Of a DNA stretch of 64,000 nt, positions 53,330-59,868 are shown piece by piece. Positions within the stretch are counted from its first letter, which is position 1, and each line of letters begins with the position of its first letter. This DNA comes from CAZHJK01 sp964533275. GTDB lineage: Bacteria; Bacillota; Clostridia; Eubacteriales; Garciellaceae. Under the pieces are notes generated by a model that was not told the DNA's origin, searched no databases, and saw only the letters and a program-made list of their open reading frames with translations. The position numbers and the translations under genes are program-made. The stretch lies in contig CAZHJK010000012.1 of the NCBI GenBank assembly GCA_964533275.1, positions 16,396 through 80,395 on the forward strand, read 5' to 3'.

Positions 53330-53662
53330 TTACATTCCCCTTTCTGATAATAACTTAGCAATTTCAAAGGAATTTAAATGACTTCTTAAAATTGCTATGC
53401 CCTCCTCTGTGGATTTTTCTATGGTTTCTTCCTCTATAGTAATATCCTCAGGCACTATTATACAAGATAATTCTAATAAGGTTGCAATTGCAACAATATT
53501 AACATGGGTTTGAACAGTAATCCAAAGATTTCCCTTTTGTGCATGTGCCATAACCCAACTCAATAAATCACCGCAATACCCTCCGGTAATCTCCTTTTCA
53601 CCCTTTACTCCAATTGTAATAAGTTGGAACTCTGTCATTTGATATAAATCATCTACCCTCAT
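53330..53662 (-). CDS. DRTGG-domain protein
   Basis: 110 residues, consistent with a stand-alone DRTGG domain: GEKEITGGYCGDLLSWVMAHAQKGNLWITVQTHVN is the core (abbreviated EITGGYCGDLLSWVM). These domains occur in phosphotransacetylase-type and CBS-linked regulators and may bind a ligand. It starts 14 nt inside the upstream hydrogenase-like gene, showing tight coupling. Function unknown. Confidence 0.8.
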   Translation of the reverse strand: MRVDDLYQMTEFQLITIGVKGEKEITGGYCGDLLSWVMAHAQKGNLWITVQTHVNIVAIATLLELSCIIVPEDITIEEETIEKSTEEGIAILRSHLNSFEIAKLLSERGM

Positions 53663-55001
53663 CTTTATCCTCCTTCTTTCTGTTTTTTCCCAATATAACA
53701 GGGGGGACTTTAATAGATAAATCCACCAAGTTTTTAGCTAGATTTTTCAGTTCTTCTCTAAGTAAAAATATACAATCTACTTCCTCTGCGTTTCCCTTTA
53801 CAATATCCTCTGCAAGGGCTAAACAAGAGGGTGCTCCACAGGAACCACAATCTAATCCTGGTAATCGTTTTACAATTTCTTCAATTTCCTCTGCCTTCTT
53901 TATAGCTATTGCTATATTATCATCTAAAGGAGGCACTAACCTAGGTGTTATTGCACTTGTTTGATGTAATATACCACTATTATAAAATTCATCAATTTCT
54001 TCCTCTGTGATATTATTTTCTGATAAAGATTGAGTAGCCGCTTGGTGTATTCTTTGCTTTGCAATAAAATTATTTTCAACCACCAAGGCACCCCCTACAC
54101 AACCACCTCTACAGGCAAGACCTTCAAAAAAAGCAATATCTCTTAATTTTTCTCGTTCAATTTCCTCTAATACTCTAATTACACTTTGAATACCATCTAC
54201 ATTAATATAGCAAGCATCGGTAATAAATTTACTTTCCCCACCAGTCCTAGCCCAGTTAATACCAATTTTAGAGGATCTCTGAAGGTTTTCAATCTTTTTA
54301 AGGCTCATAATATTTTTACGCACTTCCATATAAATATCCTTAATTGCCAGCGCTCCATTAACTGCAGATTTTTCATCACTTGACCCAATAGGTTTTTTTA
54401 CACTAGTTATCTTTGCGGGACATGGACTAATGAAAAATATACCTATGTCCTCATTATTTAACCCTTTATCCTTTAATTCCTTCCTAATAAAGCGCGCTTC
54501 GACTTCCATTGGCGACTCCAAAGTAACAACATTTGGTAATAATTCAGGAAATCTAACCTGTATAAGTCTTAAAATAGCAGGACATGCAGAAGATATTAAG
54601 GGTAGCTTGGCTCCATCCTTATTTAATTCTTTATCTAACACTTTACCTAATATTTCAGCACTATATGCTACTTCACGAACATCATTAAATCCCATTTTTT
54701 TTACTGCAGTTAATATTGCATTCACACTGACTTTACCACCAAATTGACTTAAAAATGTTGGAGATACTAAGGCTACTTTATATAAATACTTTTTAATATC
54801 CTCTATTGAATCTGGCACTGCATCCTTTGCATGATATGGACAGACTTTTATGCATTCACCACAATCAATACATCTTTCATTAATTATTATAGCCTTTCCA
54901 TTTCTAACGCGAATTGCTTGGGTAGGACAACTTTTTATGCAAGTAGTACAGCCTAAACATTTTGATTCATTTAAAACAACAGAATGAAAATAGTTTTTCA
55001 A
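53649..55001 (-). CDS. Divergent [FeFe]-hydrogenase-like iron-sulfur protein (putative sensory type)
   Basis: 450 residues. Two N-terminal [4Fe-4S] motifs (CLGCTTCIKSCP, CIDCGECIKVCP), then a hydrogenase large-subunit domain with H-cluster Cys residues C140 (SSACPA), C194 (SPCPAK), C297 and C301 (EGLACRGGCVGG), and a C-terminal four-Cys motif CGSCGAPSC...C (385-410). The Cys that relays protons in catalytic enzymes (TSCCP) is Ala139, and the MPCxxKxxE motif has lost its Glu. It therefore resembles the sensory HydS-like group and not a bulk H2 producer. TTG start behind GAGGGG. Confidence 0.88.
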   Translation of the reverse strand: MKNYFHSVVLNESKCLGCTTCIKSCPTQAIRVRNGKAIIINERCIDCGECIKVCPYHAKDAVPDSIEDIKKYLYKVALVSPTFLSQFGGKVSVNAILTAVKKMGFNDVREVAYSAEILGKVLDKELNKDGAKLPLISSACPAILRLIQVRFPELLPNVVTLESPMEVEARFIRKELKDKGLNNEDIGIFFISPCPAKITSVKKPIGSSDEKSAVNGALAIKDIYMEVRKNIMSLKKIENLQRSSKIGINWARTGGESKFITDACYINVDGIQSVIRVLEEIEREKLRDIAFFEGLACRGGCVGGALVVENNFIAKQRIHQAATQSLSENNITEEEIDEFYNSGILHQTSAITPRLVPPLDDNIAIAIKKAEEIEEIVKRLPGLDCGSCGAPSCLALAEDIVKGNAEEVDCIFLLREELKNLAKNLVDLSIKVPPVILGKNRKKEDKDEGR

Positions 55002-55023
55002 TTGTATCCCCTCGCTAATCTTG

Positions 55024-55449
55024 TTAATAATTAAAAATCATTAATATCTTAGTGCCAACATCTTTCATAGAATTAATGTTAAATTTATCAGAACATTTTT
55101 TTATATTTGGCAATCCCATACCAGCTCCGAAACCCATTTCTCTAATTTCATTACTAGCAGTAGAATAACCTTCTGTCATTGCTAAATTTATATCCTCAAT
55201 TCCAGGTCCTTCATCTTCTACATTTATAATAACTTTATCTCGCTCTATAGATACTCTTATAGTCCCACCTAGAGAATGTATTACTAAATTCATCTCTGCT
55301 TCATATGTTGCAATAGAAATTTTTCTTATCAATCCATTTTCTAGTCCAATGCTTTGTAATATTTTTTTTATTTTACTTGAAGCATCACCTGCACTTAAAA
55401 AGTTTCCTCTTTCTACTGTAAAATCTAATAATAATGTATTATCTTTCAC
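55024..55449 (-). CDS. Anti-sigma-factor-type ATP-binding protein
   Basis: 141 residues, SpoIIAB/RsbW-like GHKL ATPase: KISIATYEAEMNLVIHSLGG (N box) and NVEDEGPGIEDINLAMTEGYST with GFGAGMGLPNIKKCSDKF (G boxes). Usually such proteins bind or phosphorylate a regulator, or occur next to [FeFe]-hydrogenase-like sensors. No anti-anti-sigma gene is visible. GTG start behind GAAGGAGAG. First gene of the cluster, 22 bp before the hydrogenase-like gene. Confidence 0.85.
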   Translation of the reverse strand: MKDNTLLLDFTVERGNFLSAGDASSKIKKILQSIGLENGLIRKISIATYEAEMNLVIHSLGGTIRVSIERDKVIINVEDEGPGIEDINLAMTEGYSTASNEIREMGFGAGMGLPNIKKCSDKFNINSMKDVGTKILMIFNY

Positions 55450-55545
55450 TAAATTCTCTCCTTCACTTGTTTCATAACATCTTTTTTTAGGCTATAGAAA
55501 CATTTTGTTTGAGAAATTCTATCACTTTATTTCCCTAAATATTTA

Positions 55546-55695
55546 TTATGGAAAGTATATTGGAACAATTATAATCTTTGCTATAAAATATCCAATCACT
55601 AAGGCAGATAATGGCAGGATAATAAAGAATAATAAATAATACACTAATAATTCATTTTTATTTCTTTTCCTTCTTTTCATCCTACTTAGTCTCAT
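55546..55695 (-). CDS. Small basic membrane protein (49 residues)
   Basis: An ATG at 55693-55695 opens a 49-codon frame: a strongly basic start (MRLSRMKRRKRNKNE) followed by one membrane helix (about 16-42) with proline inside, ending IVPIYFP. The Shine-Dalgarno site is weak (AAGGA, about 10 nt away). I recognise no family. Composition (positive inside, then hydrophobic) makes it more credible than a random frame. It lies in a 498-bp gap that otherwise holds the SASP terminator and no other sign of a gene. Confidence 0.5.
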   Translation of the reverse strand: MRLSRMKRRKRNKNELLVYYLLFFIILPLSALVIGYFIAKIIIVPIYFP

Positions 55696-55885
55696 AAATA
55701 ACTATCCTTATCCATAAAGTTTAATATAGCGAAGCGTCTTTTCCTATTCGCTAGGGAATCCTGGGTTCCAAAAACCTTCCTATGATTTATAAATTACATA
55801 TTATTAAACTTCTACTTAAAACATTAAATTCCTTTTTTATTTGTTAAAATCTTAGCACTATTCAGTATTCAATGATTAAACATAA

Positions 55886-55918
55886 TAAAAAGCTGAAGGT
55901 TTTCCTCCAGCTTTTTTA
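55886..55918 (-). terminator. Terminator of the SASP gene
   Basis: AAAAGCTGGAGG pairs with CCTTCAGCTTTT around AAAA on the minus strand and is followed by TTATTATG, 30 nt past the stop. Confidence 0.85.
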
Positions 55919-55947
55919 TATTTTTGTTATTTTTTTAGTACAAAACA

Positions 55948-56175
55948 TTATCTAAAGTTTTGTTCTTCAATTGATTGAATCATTTTCTTAACCATTGTTC
56001 CACCAACATAGCCATTTTCACGAGAAGTCAAATTTCCTTTATCAACTTGTTCGTAATTTGTAATTCCTAATTCATTAGCTACTTCCAATTTGAATTGGTC
56101 CATGGCTTTTCTTGCTTCTGAAACTTCGATTCGATTTCTTCCTGAATTATTATTGTTATTATTATTTGTTGCCAT
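55948..56175 (-). CDS. Alpha/beta-type small acid-soluble spore protein
   Basis: 75 residues. An Asn-rich N-terminus precedes the SASP core: FKLEVANELGI, the region cut by the GPR protease at germination, and GYVGGTMVKKMIQ near the C-terminus, which binds DNA. Such proteins coat spore DNA and protect it from UV and heat. GGAGGG precedes the ATG. Direct evidence that the organism makes endospores. Confidence 0.97.
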   Translation of the reverse strand: MATNNNNNNNSGRNRIEVSEARKAMDQFKLEVANELGITNYEQVDKGNLTSRENGYVGGTMVKKMIQSIEEQNFR

Positions 56176-56362
56176 CCTTATCCCTCCTTTTTTTTGGATT
56201 AATCTTAGTATTACCCATGATATTTCAACTATCCTGGTAATTTATTCTTTCAATTCATCCAAAAAAATTCAATTAATTATAGTAGAGAAGAGATTAGAAT
56301 GTTCTTTCTTTTCTTTATATTTATATATTAATATACTTTTATATATTAATACTCAAAAAAAA

Positions 56363-56783
56363 GTGCGAGGAATGGGACTCGAAGTCGGAGCCCGACTGGC
56401 ATATTATTTAATTTATTCATTTGTTATTTATTTATACTTTGTACTTTTATTTACTATTTCTTATTTACATGGGCTTAAAGTGGGTTCTCGCCCATCCCTA
56501 TTTAATGTACCACATTATAATTACTATGTACTATTACTTTCTATGGTGCTGTTAAATTAAAAATGGTGCGAGGAATGGGACTCGAAGTCGGAGCCCGACT
56601 GGCATATTATTTAATTTATTNNNNNNNNNNNNNNNNNNNNNNNNNNNNNNNNNNNNNNNNNNNNNNNNNNNNNNNNNNNNNNNNNNNNNNNNNNNNNNNN
56701 NNNNNNNNNNNNNNNNNNNNTAATGTACCACATTATAATTACTATGTACTATTACTTTCTATGGTGCTGTTAAATAAAAAATG
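56363..56783 (-). repeat. 203-bp tandem repeat derived from the tRNA-Leu 3' end
   Basis: Two adjacent units begin with the same 22-nt copy of the tRNA-Leu acceptor/T-arm 3' end (from 56363 and 56566; one base differs from the tRNA) and continue with identical flank; the intact tRNA starts the third position at 56784. The spacing of units 1 and 2 is 203 bp. The second unit is interrupted by the N gap. Each unit also holds a hairpin (GGGACTC/GAGCCC) and a second one (ATGGGC/GCCCAT). No coding role; plus-strand reading frames here are repeat artefacts. Confidence 0.85.
56621..56720. other. Assembly gap (100 N)
   Basis: Exactly 100 N, a conventional placeholder of unknown length. Its flanks match repeat unit 1 at 56417 and 56503, so the missing part corresponds to 85 bp of unit 1. 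More collapsed copies could also be missing. Confidence 0.98.
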
Positions 56784-56868
56784 GTGCGAGGGATGGGACT
56801 CGAACCCACACAGCGTTATTGCCACAGGTCCCTCAAACCTGCGTGTCTGCCAATTCCACCACCCTCGC
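56782..56868 (-). tRNA. tRNA-Leu (anticodon GAG)
   Basis: 87 nt on the minus strand with encoded CCA. Acceptor stem GCGAGGG/CCCTCGC, discriminator A, D arm GGTGGAATTGGCAGACAC, anticodon stem-loop CAGGT-TTGAGGG-ACCTG with anticodon GAG, a long class II variable arm, and T arm GTGGGTTCGAGTCCCAT. It reads CUC and CUU. The T-box of leuS has a CUC specifier, fitting this tRNA. Confidence 0.97.
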
Positions 56869-56886
56869 ACATATCAACTAAAATAT

Positions 56887-56915
56887 ATTATATTGTGATA
56901 GTATTTAAATGTCAA
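56887..56915 (-). promoter_or_regulatory. Promoter of tRNA-Leu
   Basis: TTGACA (56910-56915) and TATAAT (56887-56892) on the minus strand with a 17-bp spacer, 18 nt before the tRNA: a full consensus promoter. Confidence 0.88.
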
Positions 56916-56955
56916 TGTAAAATAAATTCCATATATGATATTATATTTAAATTAT

Positions 56956-58614
56956 TTATTCATATTCTATAAACCATTCTTCAATATTATTAAATAAATT
57001 ATAATCTGTTGGATTAATAGGTCCCTTAATTCTATTATTAACAATAAGGGCGGATGTTGTATAATATAAATTTATATAGGGAAGGTCTTGAGATATTTTA
57101 GTTTGTAATTCTGAATATATTTTTTTTCTTTCCTGTTCTTCCTTATATTTTGAGGCTTCAACTAGTAACTTGTTCATGTTTTTATTATTGTATGATATAA
57201 AATTCATTCCCTCTTTAATTTCACTAGAATGAAAGGCAAAGTACAAATCCGGTACATAAGATAATTCCCACCCAGTAATTATGGCATCAAATTCCTTTTC
57301 AGCTATTTTTTCATTTATCTCATCTAAAGGAAGTTCTTCAATATTTACATCAATACCAATTGCTTCTATATATTTCTTAACCATTTTTGATTCCTGTTTT
57401 CTTAATCCATTATTTTTATTAACTATTAAATCAAATTCCAATTTAACCTTATCTTTTTTATCTTTATTATCCTTCTTATTCTTATCTTCATCCTCTTCCT
57501 GTCCTTCTTCAATATCAGCTTTAGCATCCAAACCGCTCTCTGCAATTAACTTTTTCGCTTCCTCTAAATTATAGCTGTTGAGTTTTAATTGTTTATCATA
57601 CAGCCATGAGTTTGGTGAAATAGGAACATCCACTACTTCACCTTGATTTAAATATATCTCCCCAAGCATTTCTTGTCTATTAAGTGCTAATTGAATAGCT
57701 TTTCTAATATTTACATTTTTAAATAATTCATTATTATGGTTTACAGCAATAAAGTTATATTTTTGTGTTATATATGGATGTATAGATAGTTGTTCATCCT
57801 CATCAAAGCGATTCCATTCTCTATCAATTGCTCTTAATAAATCAACATCCTTGGTTTCGAAAGATTTTACTATTTCCTCTTTTTTACTCCTAATCTTTAC
57901 ATGAATATTTTCAATATATGGGATATTTCCCCAATAACTTCCATTTAGTTTTAATAAAATTTCCTTTCCCTGTTCATATTTATTTAATTCATAGGGTCCT
58001 GTACCTATGGGTGACCATTTATGAGCTGACATAACATCTTTAGGCTTTTTATATCTATGGGCGGGAAGAACAGGAAATATAAATGCCTCTAGATTACCAC
58101 TTTGACTATTTGAAAAGCTTATTTCAATTTTATAATCATCTATAATATTATAATCTGTTATTTTATTAATATATTGTGTATAGGGAGAATCTACATCCTT
58201 ATCTTTTAATACATCCAGTGTAAACTCCACATCCTTTGCTGTAAAAGGTTCATCATCATGCCATGTTACATCTTTTCTTAAGTTAAAGATTATACTTTCT
58301 CCATTATTTTGTACAATCCATTCCTCTGCTAGAACTCCCTTAGCTCTATAATTTTCATCAAGGGATATTAAAGACTCATAGATCAACTTCATCACATGAT
58401 AACTATCTTCTTCTTGATTAATAATTGGGTTTAAATGTGATGGTGTAAAAATTGATAGGGAAAGAGTTCCACCTTGAACTGGGGTATAATTTTGCTCTTC
58501 CTCTTGAATTTCTTCTATAGGTTGCTCTATATTAGTAGTGCATGAGCTTATAATAGTAGTAAATAATAATATTATTAGTAATAATGCTACTTTTGTTTTT
58601 GCCCCTTTTTTCAT
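56956..58614 (-). CDS. ABC transporter substrate-binding lipoprotein, family 5 (oligopeptide type)
   Basis: 552 residues. A signal peptide with lipobox ends at C25 (TIISSC), so the protein is anchored outside the membrane. The body matches SBP_bac_5 (OppA/DppA): GTGPYELNKYEQGKEILLKLNG, NIRKAIQLALNRQEM and YNLEEAKKLIAESG. A highly charged Asp/Lys/Glu-rich insert (about 355-380) breaks the C-terminal lobe. The substrate is probably a peptide; no permease or ATPase gene is near. It is 44 bp after a lytic transglycosylase. Confidence 0.9.
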   Translation of the reverse strand: MKKGAKTKVALLLIILLFTTIISSCTTNIEQPIEEIQEEEQNYTPVQGGTLSLSIFTPSHLNPIINQEEDSYHVMKLIYESLISLDENYRAKGVLAEEWIVQNNGESIIFNLRKDVTWHDDEPFTAKDVEFTLDVLKDKDVDSPYTQYINKITDYNIIDDYKIEISFSNSQSGNLEAFIFPVLPAHRYKKPKDVMSAHKWSPIGTGPYELNKYEQGKEILLKLNGSYWGNIPYIENIHVKIRSKKEEIVKSFETKDVDLLRAIDREWNRFDEDEQLSIHPYITQKYNFIAVNHNNELFKNVNIRKAIQLALNRQEMLGEIYLNQGEVVDVPISPNSWLYDKQLKLNSYNLEEAKKLIAESGLDAKADIEEGQEEDEDKNKKDNKDKKDKVKLEFDLIVNKNNGLRKQESKMVKKYIEAIGIDVNIEELPLDEINEKIAEKEFDAIITGWELSYVPDLYFAFHSSEIKEGMNFISYNNKNMNKLLVEASKYKEEQERKKIYSELQTKISQDLPYINLYYTTSALIVNNRIKGPINPTDYNLFNNIEEWFIEYE

Positions 58615-58658
58615 TAGAATTGTCCTCCTTAAAATCTTTATCCATATTAAGTAATTCC

Positions 58659-59213
58659 TTATAGATTAAAGTTATAGATCCTTTTATATAATTTACGGTA
58701 GGATAATACCTTCTTTACATAATTTCTTGTTTCCAAAAAGGGTATGTAATCTAGATTTTTACCATCCTTACTATAACGTTTATCTAACAACCATTTTGAT
58801 ACATTACCGCTGCCTCCATTATATGCCGCCAAAACTAGTGGTATGTTCCCATTGAATTGTTTGTTTAGATTTTGTAGATACCATGAACCGATCTCAATAT
58901 TTACCTCAGAGGTATAAAGTTCCTCTACATAAAAATTTTCTAATCCAATCTTCTCAGCAGCCCAGCTTCCAGTAGCCGGCATGATTTGCATAAGTCCCCT
59001 TGCTTCCTTTGGAGAAATAGCATAGGGATTAAAATTGCTCTCAACTTTAATCACAGCAGCTATTAGATATGGGTCAACACTATACACTTTGCTATATTTT
59101 ATAATTTCTTCTTGAAAACTAACATGAAAAATTCTTCTTAATATTAACGGATGTAAAATATATGCAATAATCATAATTAAAAATATAGTAATAATCCATT
59201 TTCCTTTTTTCAA
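58659..59213 (-). CDS. Lytic transglycosylase, SLT domain
   Basis: 184 residues: an N-terminal membrane anchor (about 8-25) and a lysozyme-like SLT domain with the catalytic Glu in AAVIKVESNFNPYAIS, RGLMQIMPATGSWAAEKIG and LAAYNGGSGNV. Cuts peptidoglycan glycan strands, forming anhydromuropeptides. The TTG start at 59211-59213 lies 8 nt after GGAGG; an earlier in-frame TTG overlaps this site. It lies 50 bp after coaE. Confidence 0.93.
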   Translation of the reverse strand: MKKGKWIITIFLIMIIAYILHPLILRRIFHVSFQEEIIKYSKVYSVDPYLIAAVIKVESNFNPYAISPKEARGLMQIMPATGSWAAEKIGLENFYVEELYTSEVNIEIGSWYLQNLNKQFNGNIPLVLAAYNGGSGNVSKWLLDKRYSKDGKNLDYIPFLETRNYVKKVLSYRKLYKRIYNFNL

Positions 59214-59263
59214 AAAAAGAGCCTCCAATGATGTTTGTCATGCAGATATCTTATAATAAGAGA

Positions 59264-59848
59264 CTATTTATACCAATGATTTTTTAATTTTTTTTCCAAA
59301 TCATTTATACTTCCACTATTATCTATTAAAATATCTGCAAATATTATTTTTTCCTTTAAAGGCATTTGATTATTAATTCTTTTCATAGCCTGTTCTTTAG
59401 TGAAATTATCCCTTTCCATCAATCTTTTTAGTTGGGTTTCTTCATTTATGTATATTAACCAAACCTTGTCTACTAAATGTAATAAGTTTTCTTCAATTAA
59501 AAGAGGACAATCATATACAATTTTTTCCATACCATTGTTTCTTTCTTTTTCAAATAATGAAATAGCTAATATATTAACTGCAGGATGAATTATTTGATTT
59601 AATTTTTTTAACTTTTCCTGGTTATTAAAAACTATCTCACCTAATACACTTCTATTTAGTTCGCCTTGATTATTTAATATTTTAGTACCAAAGGTATTTA
59701 CAATTCTGTCTAAAGCAGGCTGCCCTTTTTCAACTACTTTACGAGCAAGTATATCTGCATCAATGATTTTCGCTCCGAAGCTTTTTAATATAGATGAAGC
59801 TGTACTTTTACCACTGGCTATACCACCAGTTAATCCTATTATTTGCAT
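59264..59848 (-). CDS. coaE: Dephospho-CoA kinase
   Basis: 194-residue P-loop kinase for the last step of coenzyme A synthesis. Walker A GLTGGIASGKST is at residues 5-16, with DADILARKVVEKG and the CoA-binding DCPLLIEENL following. It follows polA by 20 bp, the usual polA-coaE pair of Firmicutes; the lytic transglycosylase comes next. Confidence 0.96.
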   Translation of the reverse strand: MQIIGLTGGIASGKSTASSILKSFGAKIIDADILARKVVEKGQPALDRIVNTFGTKILNNQGELNRSVLGEIVFNNQEKLKKLNQIIHPAVNILAISLFEKERNNGMEKIVYDCPLLIEENLLHLVDKVWLIYINEETQLKRLMERDNFTKEQAMKRINNQMPLKEKIIFADILIDNSGSINDLEKKLKNHWYK

Positions 59849-59868
59849 ACTAACCCCTACTTTAATAC

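Noticed and set aside
56090..56898. Plus-strand open frames across the repeat, the N gap and the tRNA
   Set aside because: They are antisense to the SASP gene, the tandem repeat and the tRNA, include gap bases, and show no family resemblance.
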